From the NCBI GenBank assembly GCA_963776675.1, contig CAVZNR010000047.1, positions 21,658 to 85,657 on the forward strand: a DNA stretch of 64,000 bases, in the 5' to 3' direction. Positions 43,741 to 51,658 of the stretch are shown here, piece by piece. Every line of letters begins with the position of its first letter. Position 1 is the first letter of the stretch. A model generated the notes under the pieces. That model ran no database searches and was not told the origin of the DNA. It saw nothing but the letters and a program-made list of their open reading frames with translations. The stretch comes from Hyphomicrobium_A sp963776675 (GTDB taxonomy: Bacteria > Pseudomonadota > Alphaproteobacteria > Rhizobiales > Hyphomicrobiaceae). The translations under genes were made by a program, and so were the position numbers.

Positions 43741-44646
43741 TCATTGGAGAAATGCGCGCACGATCGCGATCGTCGCCTTTGGGTTTTCCTCCATAATCCA
43801 ATGGCCGGAGTCCGGCACAACCGCTTCGCGAACGTCGTCGGCCGCGAAGCGCATGACGGTCGCCATCATGGGGCCGAACGACTTCTCGCCGCCAATGGCG
43901 AGCACGGGCATTTTGAGTTTGCCCTTGGCCATGAACGCCTTGTTGTCGATGGCATCTTGATCGAAGGCAGCGAATTGCGCGAAGCCGGAGTGCATGGCAC
44001 CGGGGAGTGCGTAGAGCTTGGCATAGTGCACACGCGCCGCCTCGCGGAAGCGGGCGGGCGTGGCCGAGAACTCATTCCAAAATCGATCGAGATAGATGCG
44101 CTCGCGCCCCGCAACTAGGCGCTCCATGTCGGGGCCGCCAAATCGGAAATGCCAGAGCAGCGGATTCTTGAGCACTTCCTCCCACGGCCCGACACCGGGA
44201 AGCGGTGCGTCGATGACGACGAGCTTGCGCACGCGTTCGGGATACTCAGCGGCGAAGGCATAGGCGACCATGTTGCCGATGTCATGGGCGACGACGTCGA
44301 CACTGTCGATGTTGAGCTTGTTTAGGACCTTCTCAACATCCATGCCCTGCGTCTTCTTGTCGAAGCCACCTGCTGGTTTCGAGGAAAGCCCCAGCCCGCG
44401 CAGGTCGGGAACGACGACCGTGTGGTCGCGTGCAAAGTCGACCGCCATCGGCACCCACATGTCCCCTGTTTCACCATACCCATGCAAGAGCAGGACTGCG
44501 GGCCCATGCCCCCGACGCGCACATGGATTGTCGCGCCGTTTGCCGCAATCTCCTGAATGGAGAAGTTGTCGGGAAACGTCAGCTCTTGGGCGAGCACAAG
44601 GCAGCGTCGCCAAAGACGCAAAGAGGGCAACAAGGGTTCGGAACAT
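43741..44646 (-). pseudogene. Alpha/beta hydrolase (epoxide-hydrolase-like), N-terminal part frameshifted twice
   Basis: The main frame has LLHGYGETGDMWVPM with the oxyanion HG, DLRGLGLSSKPAGGFDKKT, the nucleophile elbow VVAHDIGNMVAYAFA with Asp as nucleophile, and VVPDSGHWIMEENP with the catalytic His. Asp in the elbow and the cap (GRERIYLDRFWNEF) point to epoxide hydrolase or dehalogenase chemistry. The frame starts MFRTLVALFASLATLP, a signal peptide. Between 44600 and 44508 the true phase is another, encoding LAQELTFPDNFSIQEIAANG then TIHVRVGG. Two indels, one in a GGGGG run, are needed to rejoin. If corrected, this is a 300-residue exported hydrolase. Confidence 0.8.
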
Positions 44647-44764
44647 GGATCACCATGGGGATCAGTGTGCGACGTTCGTTGGGTACGTGCTTCTGAACCT
44701 CGCTATCTAGCACGATCCCGTCGCGTAGGCGCCTGGATTCCCTGAGCGTTCCGGCGGCGCTTCC

Positions 44765-45425
44765 TCAGTGCGTGGCCGTCGCCGCCTCATCGCCCCACAG
44801 CTGCTTGATGCGCGCATCCCGTCCGCAGGCGTAGCGGTAGTAGCGAGTACTTGACCGCGTGCGTGTTGTGGTAGTCCTGGTGGTAGTCCTCGGCCGCCGT
44901 GAACGGGCCTGCGTCGGCGATTTCCACCGCAATCGGCTTGTCGAAACGCCCGCTCTTCTCCAAAGCCGCCTTGCTCGCCTCGGCGGCTTTGCGCTGCTCT
45001 GGCGTGGCCACGAAGATCACCGGCCGGTACTGGCTGCCGCGGTCGCAGAACTGCCCGCCGCCGTCGAGGACGTCGGTGTGGCGCCAGTAGTAGTCGAGGA
45101 GCTTGTCGTAGCTCACCACCTTCGGGTCGAACTTGAGCTGGAGCGCTTCGGCATGGCCCGTGTTCCCCATCGAAACCTGCTCGTAGGTGGGGTTCTTGGT
45201 CTTGCCGCCCATGAAGCCCGAGATCGTCTCCTTCACGCCGTCAACCTTGTCGAAGTCGGACTCGGTGCACCAGAAGCAGCCCGAGGCGAACGTTGCCGTC
45301 TCCAGCCCTTCCTGAGGCATGGCGGCGGCCTCCGGTTTCGGCTTCTGCGCCGGCTCGGCGACGAGGAGTACCGCCCCTCCGGCGATCGCGACGAGTGCAA
45401 CGAGCAGTGCGGCAATGCGGTTCAT
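44765..45425 (-). pseudogene. msrA: Peptide methionine-S-sulfoxide reductase MsrA, membrane-anchored or exported, C-terminus frameshifted
   Basis: The N-terminal hydrophobic segment (LLVALVAIAGGAVLLVAEP) is followed by the catalytic ASGCFWCTESDFDKVDG, then GFMGGKTKNPTYEQVSMGNT, YYWRHTDVLDGGGQFCDRGSQ and AAEDYHQDYHNTHAVKYS. At about 44845 the frame shifts; the other phase gives YYRYACGRDARIKQLWG, which includes the C-terminal resolving Cys, and ends at 44765. Unshifted, the protein ends at 44787 without that Cys. It reduces the S-form of oxidised methionine in exported proteins. It belongs to a minus-strand group with DUF1232 and MsrB upstream. Confidence 0.87.
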
Positions 45426-45441
45426 GGCGTGTTTTCCGTCT

Positions 45442-45855
45442 TTATAAATGTGGCTCTAGATAGGTGAGGGCGGTGCCGGCGAGGACGAGGGCCAGGCCGA
45501 TCCAAATCGCGACGATGACGACGGCCGCCGTGCGGCTCGTCGGCCGCCTGCCGGCCTCGCTCGCCGCGGCGCGGTGCTCGGCGAGGATGTCGGCGGGGAT
45601 CAGCTGCACCGCCAGCACGATGCCGAGCGGCACGATGATGAGGTCGTCGAGGTAGCCGATCACCGGGATGAAGTCGGGGATCAGGTCGATGGGAGAGAGC
45701 GCGTAGGCGGCGACGGCCAGCGCCACCGCCTTGGCGTACCAGGGCACACGCGGGTCGCGGGCGGAGAGATAGAGCGCATGCACGTCGCGTTTGATGTCGC
45801 GCGCCCAGTCGCGGACGCGCTCCATCATCGGCCTCGGTTTGATTGCGCTCGTCAT
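45442..45855 (-). CDS. DUF1232 (YkvA-like) membrane protein
   Basis: This 137-residue protein has the DUF1232 signature YALSPIDLIPDFIPVIGYLDD in two overlapping parts (AAYALSPIDLIPDFIP, GYLDDLIIVPLGIV) and a C-terminal membrane helix (VVIVAIWIGLALVLAGTAL). The function of DUF1232 is unknown. It lies between msrB and msrA on the same strand (gaps 16 and 19 bp), so the three probably form an operon. The msr context suggests an envelope protein needing protection or helping export, which is only a guess. Confidence 0.9.
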   Translation of the reverse strand: MTSAIKPRPMMERVRDWARDIKRDVHALYLSARDPRVPWYAKAVALAVAAYALSPIDLIPDFIPVIGYLDDLIIVPLGIVLAVQLIPADILAEHRAAASEAGRRPTSRTAAVVIVAIWIGLALVLAGTALTYLEPHL

Positions 45856-45874
45856 TGCAGCGACCGTGCTCGGC

Positions 45875-46396
45875 TCAGCCCGTCGACTTGTCGGACTTGG
45901 GCACGAACTTCAGCGCCACGCCGTTCATGCAGTAGCGCAGTCCGGTCGGCGCAGGACCGTCGGGGAAAACGTGCCCCAGATGTCCGCCGCAGCGGCGGCA
46001 GTGCACCTCGGTGCGCGTCATGAAGAAGCCCTTGTCGACGGTGGTACCGATGGCATTGTCGAGCGGCTTATAGAAGCTCGGCCAGCCCGTGCCGGAGTTG
46101 AACTTTGTCTCCGAGGAGAACAGCGGCAGCGCACAAGCAGCACAATCGTAGGTGCCGTCCGCGTAGTTCTTGTCCAGCGGGCTGGTGCCGGCACGCTCGG
46201 TGCCATGCTCGCGCAGCACGTAATACTGCTCGGGCGTCAGGATCTTGCGCCACTCCTCCGGGGTCTTGGTGATCTCGAAGGTCTCGGTGGTCGTGCTCAT
46301 GTTCTCCTCATTGGCGTGAGAGGTCACTGTCCTCATGCCTGCCGCAGCCGCGACAAGGCCGATGCCGGCGAGGCCGAAATTGCGACGGGTCAGCAT
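45875..46396 (-). CDS. msrB: Tat-exported methionine-R-sulfoxide reductase MsrB
   Basis: The 173-residue enzyme reduces the R-form of methionine sulfoxide. I start at 46396 to give a Tat signal (LTRRNFGLAGIGLVAAAAG). The catalytic domain has the zinc-binding pairs CAAC and CRRC, FNSGTGWPSFY, EVHCRRCGGHLGHVFPDG, and the nucleophile Cys in LRYCMNGVALKF. With the exported MsrA nearby it completes both stereospecific repairs in the cell envelope. First gene of the msrB-DUF1232-msrA set. Confidence 0.93.
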   Translation of the reverse strand: MLTRRNFGLAGIGLVAAAAGMRTVTSHANEENMSTTTETFEITKTPEEWRKILTPEQYYVLREHGTERAGTSPLDKNYADGTYDCAACALPLFSSETKFNSGTGWPSFYKPLDNAIGTTVDKGFFMTRTEVHCRRCGGHLGHVFPDGPAPTGLRYCMNGVALKFVPKSDKSTG

Positions 46397-46727
46397 AGGG
46401 CGTCTCCCAGATCTCATTGCTTAACGGGGGTGGGCCTTGCGATGTGGGGCCCGCCATTCCTGTTTCTGGATACGTGTCCGAGGCCCGTTAGTTACAAAGT
46501 AGCCTTCACAAAATCGTGGGTTTTGGGCCTCGCATGGGGGAACGGCCTTCGTTTCTCAGCATGCCCCATATGGGGACTGGCAGGGGCCCCCTCAATGCGG
46601 GGGACTGTTGCCCTTGGGCAGCACCCCCACGCAGATGGCTCGCAATGCATCGACGCCGCCCGCCCCCCGTGCCATCAATAGTACGGCTGGGGAGCCCCCA
46701 TTAGTACAGCGTAGGTGAGTACCCGAT
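46397..46727. other. Spacer upstream of msrB and the FkbM gene
   Basis: This is a divergent promoter region of about 330 bp with no ORF I trust. It contains several G- or C-runs (GGGGGAACGG, CCCCATATGGGG as a perfect palindrome near 46563, CAGGGGCCCCCTC, GGGGGACTGTTGCCC). These may form structures or be degenerate repeats, but no known element is recognised. Confidence 0.45.
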
Positions 46728-47708
46728 ATGGGCCTGTCGTCCGCGGCGATGCAGCCGTTTGGAAGCTATCCTCCCACCCGTCTACAGGCCGCCGTACGCG
46801 ATATCGGCCAGCGCCTGCCCAGGACCTGGTCCGGACGACGTTTCTCCGCCTGGCTGCGCTCTTTGATGAAGTCGACGGCGCGGTATCCCATCGACGTCAC
46901 CGTGCTCGGTCAGCGCATGCGCCTTAACCTCGGCGACAACGCCTGCGAGCGCCGCCTGATGGTCACGCCGCAATTCTTCGATCCCGAGGAGCTGGAGATC
47001 CTGCGCTCGGCCGTGCGCTCCAACTTCCACTTCGTCGATCTTGGCGCCAACGTCGGCACGTACTCCATCTTCGTGGGCACGCTGGCGGGACCCGACGCGC
47101 GCATCCTGGCGGTCGAGCCGCAGACGCGTCTGTTGAGGCGCCTGCGCGAGAACATCGCCCTCAACAATCTCAATATCGCCGTGGCACCGGTCGCGGTCGG
47201 GGATCGCGACGGCACCATCGAGTTCGCAGTCGACAGCACCAATCTCGGCTTCACCTCGATCAACACCGACCGTAGAGGCCGTGGCGAGCGCAGCATTATT
47301 CGCATGCCCATGCGCAAGCTGTTGGGGCTCATCAACGAGCATGGGTTCGAGCGCATCGACGCTCTGAAGGCGGACATCGAGGGCGCGGAGGATCTGGCGC
47401 TGCTCCCCTTCATGGAGGAAGCACCCGAGAGCCTATGGCCCCGGCTTGTGATCCTCGAGGACAGCAGCTCCGAGTGGCGGCGCGACTGCGTCGCCTTTTT
47501 TGTGGAGCGCGGGTATGAGCGCGTCCTGAGCTCGAGCAACAACGTCGTGCTCAAGCTCGCCAACAAGCCCGGCACGGCCGCTAAGTCGCCGCGCAGCTCA
47601 CGCCACCATGCGGATCGGCTTGTCGAGAACGATCTCCTCGGGGCTCATCCGGCAACCGAAGGCCAGCGCCTCGACACCGGCGCCGACGGCCGCGGCGAAC
47701 GCCTCTGA
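46728..47708 (+). CDS. FkbM-family methyltransferase
   Basis: The 326-residue protein shows the FkbM core: HFVDLGANVGTYSIFVGTLA (SAM binding), ILAVEPQTRLLRRLRENIAL and VGDRDGTIEFAVDSTNLGF. The domain closes with ALKADIEGAEDLALLPFME and ERGYERVLSSSNN. FkbM enzymes methylate O atoms of sugars or polyketides. After NVVLKLANK at about residue 285 the family normally ends, but this frame runs about 40 residues further, antisense to sfsA. I suspect the stop is lost or shifted. It overlaps sfsA by 111 bp tail to tail, and no polysaccharide gene is close. Confidence 0.85.
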   Translation: MGLSSAAMQPFGSYPPTRLQAAVRDIGQRLPRTWSGRRFSAWLRSLMKSTARYPIDVTVLGQRMRLNLGDNACERRLMVTPQFFDPEELEILRSAVRSNFHFVDLGANVGTYSIFVGTLAGPDARILAVEPQTRLLRRLRENIALNNLNIAVAPVAVGDRDGTIEFAVDSTNLGFTSINTDRRGRGERSIIRMPMRKLLGLINEHGFERIDALKADIEGAEDLALLPFMEEAPESLWPRLVILEDSSSEWRRDCVAFFVERGYERVLSSSNNVVLKLANKPGTAAKSPRSSRHHADRLVENDLLGAHPATEGQRLDTGADGRGERL

Positions 47709-48320
47709 GTAGGTTGGGTCGAGATCGCCCGCTAGCTTGAAGCGCGTCGCGTCGGTTCTCTGCACGAGAAACAGCATCACGGCGCGGTGCCCTTGCGCCG
47801 CCATCTGCGCCAGCTCGCGCAAATGCTTCGCGCCGCGCGCCGTCACGCAGTCGGGAAACTCCGCGAGGCCCGCCGTGCGCATCAGGTGTACGTTCTTGAT
47901 TTCGACGTAGCAGCGTCCCTTCTTGGCGTCCTCCAACAAAATGTCGATGCGGCTCGCTTCCCCGTACTTGACCTCGCGCCGCAGCGTTTCGTAGCCGGCG
48001 AGCGTCTTGATGCGGGCTTGCGCGATCGCCTCGGCGACGAGCTTGTTGGGATGGCCCGTGTTGATGCCGACCAGTCCCGGTCCGGCGCCGAGATCCGCTT
48101 CCACCATTTCCCAAGTATGCGGGTACTTGCGCGTGGGGCTGTCGCTGCGCGATAGCCACACGACCGAGCCGGGCGCGACCAGACCCAGCATCGAGCCCGT
48201 GTTGGGGCAGCTCGCCGTGATGGTCTCGCCGCTGTCCAGCGTCACGTCGGCCAGGAAGCGCTTGTAGCGCTTTACGAGGCGCCCGCGCTGCAGAGGGGAA
48301 GGGAATCGCATCGGTTGCAA
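47598..48320 (-). CDS. sfsA: SfsA (sugar fermentation stimulation protein), DNA-binding
   Basis: The 240-residue protein has the family features: FPSPLQRGRLVKRYKRFLAD, ITASCPNTGSMLGLVAPG, YPHTWEMVEAD, VGINTGHPNKLVAEAI, SRIDILLED, CYVEIKNVHL (a nuclease-like motif) and FPDCVTARGAKHLRELAQM. SfsA has a restriction-endonuclease-like fold and was linked to maltose metabolism in E. coli; its real role is unsettled. Start codons at 48320 and 48311 are both possible. The 3' end lies under the FkbM extension. Confidence 0.92.
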   Translation of the reverse strand: MQPMRFPSPLQRGRLVKRYKRFLADVTLDSGETITASCPNTGSMLGLVAPGSVVWLSRSDSPTRKYPHTWEMVEADLGAGPGLVGINTGHPNKLVAEAIAQARIKTLAGYETLRREVKYGEASRIDILLEDAKKGRCYVEIKNVHLMRTAGLAEFPDCVTARGAKHLRELAQMAAQGHRAVMLFLVQRTDATRFKLAGDLDPTYSEAFAAAVGAGVEALAFGCRMSPEEIVLDKPIRMVA

Positions 48321-48437
48321 GCCTAGGAGCCGTTTTGCGCCGCGATCAAGTCCACAGGACCCTCAAGCCCCATCTCGTCGCGCTTCCACGGGGGTGCTAG
48401 ACCTTGGCCGGGTCCGAAAGACAACAGGGAGGAGCGT

Positions 48438-49181
48438 GTGACGGACGAGCCCATCGTCACGGCGGCGGTTCTGGTGATCGGCGACGAGATCCTGTCGGGT
48501 CGCACCGCCGATCGCAACATCAACTACATTGCCGCGCACCTGACGCGCATCGGCATCCGCTTGCGCGAGGTGCGTGTGGTCGCCGACGACGAGAACGCGA
48601 TCGTCGAAGCCGTCAACGATCTGCGCGCGCGCCATACCTATCTGTTCACCACCGGCGGCATCGGTCCCACACACGACGACATCACCGCCGACTCCGTCGC
48701 CAAGGCCTTGGGTGTCGCCATCGACATCGACCCGCGCGCGCGTGCGCTGCTGCAGGCCTATTTCGAGAAGCGAGGCGTCGAGCCGACGCCGGCGCGTCTG
48801 CGCATGGCGCGCATCCCCGAAGGCGCCGCGCTCATCCGCAACGCGATTTCGATCGCGCCCGGCTTCATGCTCGCCAACGTGATCGTGCTCGCAGGCGTGC
48901 CCGAGGTCATGCAGGTGATGCTCGACGACGTGACGCTGCGCCTTGCGACGGGCAAGAAAATGCAGACGGCGACGATCAAATTAATGCGCGCCGAAGGTGA
49001 AGTGGCGGATCTCTTCGCCGATCATCAAAAAACATTTCCGGATGTTTCTATGGGCAGCTACCCGTCGTTCAGCGACGGCCGTATCAGCACACAACTCGTT
49101 CTACGCTCGACGGATTTTGCGCGTCTCGCAGAGGCGCGCGAGGGCCTGGAAAGTAAGCTTAAGGCCTGCGGTTTTCTATGA
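48438..49181 (+). CDS. CinA-like competence/damage-inducible (molybdopterin-binding fold) protein
   Basis: This 247-residue protein begins at GTG 48438 after GGGAGGAGC. It has the MoCF fold motifs: LVIGDEILSGRTADRNINY, TYLFTTGGIGPTHDDITADS, and GFMLANVIVLAGVPEVMQVM. The CinA C-terminal deamidase domain is absent; this short form is common in alphaproteobacteria. Related MoCF enzymes include nicotinamide-nucleotide or FAD pyrophosphatases (inferred). It is divergent from sfsA with 117 bp between. Confidence 0.88.
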   Translation: MTDEPIVTAAVLVIGDEILSGRTADRNINYIAAHLTRIGIRLREVRVVADDENAIVEAVNDLRARHTYLFTTGGIGPTHDDITADSVAKALGVAIDIDPRARALLQAYFEKRGVEPTPARLRMARIPEGAALIRNAISIAPGFMLANVIVLAGVPEVMQVMLDDVTLRLATGKKMQTATIKLMRAEGEVADLFADHQKTFPDVSMGSYPSFSDGRISTQLVLRSTDFARLAEAREGLESKLKACGFL

Positions 49182-49347
49182 ATCTTTAGCGGCCATGCGT
49201 CGCAGCGGCGCCTTCACGCATCGACCTGCCATGTTCTGCACGTTTCTTGCTGCTCCTTGCACCGCATACGGGGGACGCTCCCGCCGAAACGAACTCGGCG
49301 CGCGAGCGTTTGCTCCGACAGGGAACAAGAAAAAGAACGTGGAGTGA

Positions 49348-50646
49348 ATGATGGTGTCGAGGACAGTTTGCCGGGCGGAGCGCGTTCGCTTGGCCTTCAT
49401 TGCGTTAAGCGCGACCGCGCTCGCCGCAGTGCTCCTTCCCGTCCAGTTCGCAACGCCGGCCGAGGCGAAGACCCCGGGCAAGACCTATTGCTACTACGGG
49501 AAGTGCCACCGCGTGAAGACGATCGAGGAGACGAAAGAGCTCGTCGGCGTTGAAGAGACGATTACGGCGTCGCACTACGACGACTGCGCCAAGGACCGCT
49601 ACAATCCCTGCGGTCTCACGTCGTCGGGCGAGCGTTTCCATCCAGATCGGCCGGACAATACGGCGAGCCCGATCTATCCCGACGGCACCATGCTTCTAGT
49701 GTGGAGCCCCGAGACGGAGCGCGCGCTCGTCGTGCGCGTCAACAATGCGGGGCCCTATTGGGGCGACCGCGTGCTCGACCTGTCGCGTGCCGCGGCTGAG
49801 AAGCTCGGCTTCGAGGGCAAGGGCGTCGCCACTTTGAAGGTCCGCGTCGTCAAGGCGCCGGAGCCCGAGGAGGCCACCTACGTCGAGAACCGCAACTACA
49901 AGCCTGTGCCCGGCGATATCGGCGAGTACGACAGCCTCAAGGAGGCCGAGTACGGCATGGCGGTGGCGCTCGCGCTGCAGGCCTCGGCCGCTTCTCCGCT
50001 CGCTCCGGTGACCACGGCAAATGCGTTTGCGGCAGGCACCGAGCGTTCCGAGATGATGGTCGCCGAGGCGCCTCAGGCGATCGGACGCAGCCATCTGCAC
50101 CTGGCGTCCATGAGCGGAGAGGATGCATTCAACTCGCTCACCCTGGGCAACCGCGGCGACGCGGGCTCGCTGTTCAAGGGGCTGAAGCTGAGACAGTCGC
50201 GGGCGAAGTCGCGCTACGCACTGGCCTCCCTCAGCCTCGACCACGAGCTGAACCAGACCACGTGGACTGAGGAGGCTCCCGAGAGCACAGGCGCGCTTGC
50301 TGACACGCCTGTGGCCAGTGAGGAGTCGGCCACACCGTCCTCCGACGAAAAGACCGCTGATACGGATGCCGCCGCTAAGCAACGCGCCGAGCAGGAGCGT
50401 GCCGAGAAGAAGGAATCTGCGGAGGCGAAAGAAGCCGCAGAGGAACGCGCCGCACGCAAGAGGACGCAAGCTCGCGCCGAGCGCCGCTCGCACGCCTCCC
50501 GCACGGCCAAATCGGAGCGGAGCCGCTCGCGCGAGCGCGTAGCTTTCTCCGAGCGCGGCTATGAGCGCCGCCCGGAGCGGCGCGACCGCTCCGCCGAGCA
50601 GATCACCTCGCTCGGGATCAGGGCCAGCGTCTCGTCGGTCTACTAA
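49348..50646 (+). CDS. RlpA-like double-psi beta-barrel protein with long C-terminal tail
   Basis: The 432-residue protein has a signal peptide ending PAEAKT. A Cys-rich stretch (YCYYGKCHRVKTIEETKELV) precedes the barrel, which shows TASHYDDC, TSSGERFHPD, VRVNNAGPYWGDRVLDLSRA, AEKLGF and VATLKVRVV. This is the RlpA-type DPBB fold, which cuts glycan strands lacking stem peptides. The order Asn-Asn-Ala-Gly-Pro and the ending are RlpA-like; typical RlpA also has Gly-Pro followed by Asp. After about residue 190 come a low-complexity Ser/Ala region and a basic Arg/Glu/Lys-rich tail of about 120 residues that may bind wall or other anionic polymers. No SPOR domain is seen. Confidence 0.82.
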   Translation: MMVSRTVCRAERVRLAFIALSATALAAVLLPVQFATPAEAKTPGKTYCYYGKCHRVKTIEETKELVGVEETITASHYDDCAKDRYNPCGLTSSGERFHPDRPDNTASPIYPDGTMLLVWSPETERALVVRVNNAGPYWGDRVLDLSRAAAEKLGFEGKGVATLKVRVVKAPEPEEATYVENRNYKPVPGDIGEYDSLKEAEYGMAVALALQASAASPLAPVTTANAFAAGTERSEMMVAEAPQAIGRSHLHLASMSGEDAFNSLTLGNRGDAGSLFKGLKLRQSRAKSRYALASLSLDHELNQTTWTEEAPESTGALADTPVASEESATPSSDEKTADTDAAAKQRAEQERAEKKESAEAKEAAEERAARKRTQARAERRSHASRTAKSERSRSRERVAFSERGYERRPERRDRSAEQITSLGIRASVSSVY

Positions 50647-50650
50647 CGAG

Positions 50651-51274
50651 CTACTGCAAAGGGACGTCGGCGGGCCGGCTCGGCTCGCCGGCGTCTTTGC
50701 GTTTGGGCAGCTCGACGAACAGATCGAACTCGGCCTCCAAAGCATCGAGGAAGGTCGCGACGAGATCCAGAAGCACCCCGAGGGGCACGCGCCGGGCGAC
50801 CAGAAAGCCGTCTCCGGCTGCGATGGGTGCGGTATCGGCGATGGCCGGCGCATCCTCGGCAATGAGACCACGGCTCCTCAGATAGGCGATGAGATCGTCG
50901 CCGGTGTCGAAGTCGGTGGCGCTCAGATCGCCGCACTCGGCCACAGCATCGAGAAGAATGGCCGTGCCCGCCACGTAGAGGCGGGTGACGCCCGAGAACC
51001 TTTCATCATCGCTGGCGACGGCTGCCGCCCACTCGCGCGCCTTCAGCAGGCGGGCGATCAGGGTCAGCTCGAACGTCTTGATGCGCTCCACCGCGCCGCG
51101 TTGGCCGGCGCGGATCTTCGCGATCGCCTCCGCCGAGCGCGGCGGCGCTTCCGTCCACACGTAGCGGACGCGCGCCAGATCCTCGCCCGCGGCCAGCGCC
51201 GCGTCGAGATGCTCGGCCAGCAGGTAGACGCTGTGGGGAGCAGGGCGGGCGAGCGTCTTGGACGCGTCGGACAT
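50651..51274 (-). CDS. Conserved hypothetical protein, 207 residues
   Basis: The start at 51274 follows GGAGG (TTGGAGGATTG). The protein is helical: SVYLLAEHLDAALAAGEDLAR, then RIKTFELTLIARLLKAREWA, then AECGDLSATDFDTGDDLIAY, and a C-terminal region with LLDLVATFLDALEAEF. It resembles a family of cytosolic alphaproteobacterial proteins without function. It converges on the RlpA gene with four bases between stops. Confidence 0.7.
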   Translation of the reverse strand: MSDASKTLARPAPHSVYLLAEHLDAALAAGEDLARVRYVWTEAPPRSAEAIAKIRAGQRGAVERIKTFELTLIARLLKAREWAAAVASDDERFSGVTRLYVAGTAILLDAVAECGDLSATDFDTGDDLIAYLRSRGLIAEDAPAIADTAPIAAGDGFLVARRVPLGVLLDLVATFLDALEAEFDLFVELPKRKDAGEPSRPADVPLQ

Positions 51275-51658
51275 CAATCCTCCAAGCGGGGGTGGGGTAG
51301 GCAACGCGACGCGACGTCGCTCGCAACGCTTCAGCTGATTTCAGAGTATGCAATCGCCGCGCTGTCCTCCGCTCCGTCATCCCGGGCTCCTGGCGGTGGA
51401 TGGCTTCGCCGTGACGCCGGGATGACGCTGCTGAGAGGAGAGATGAGCAAACAACGTTCGCGCGGTCGTGCCCGACCATGCCCTTCCAGAACTCGACGCT
51501 GCGCCGTGCATCTTGGACACGCCTGTCGGTCCGTTCAGCGCGGCGCTCGACGATGCGAAGCTTCAGAAACGCGCTGATCAGCGCTCGCTCCGCTCGCAAG
51601 GGACCGACACCTCGCGTGAAGGCCTCCTTGCGCATCTGGTCGGGGTATGGGCTCATCA
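51275..51658. other. Spacer of about 380 bp between the 207-aa gene and the nrdJ end
   Basis: No reliable gene is seen. A candidate ORF running right from 51468 overlaps the nrdJ end antisense and has no ribosome site. An inverted repeat sits at 51376-51426 (annotated separately). Confidence 0.45.
51376..51426. repeat. REP-like palindrome with GTCATCCCGG arms
   Basis: GTCATCCCGG and its exact complement CCGGGATGAC enclose 31 bases. These arm sequences are typical of REP-type palindromes in high-GC proteobacteria. It lies in non-coding DNA between two minus-strand genes. Confidence 0.55.
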
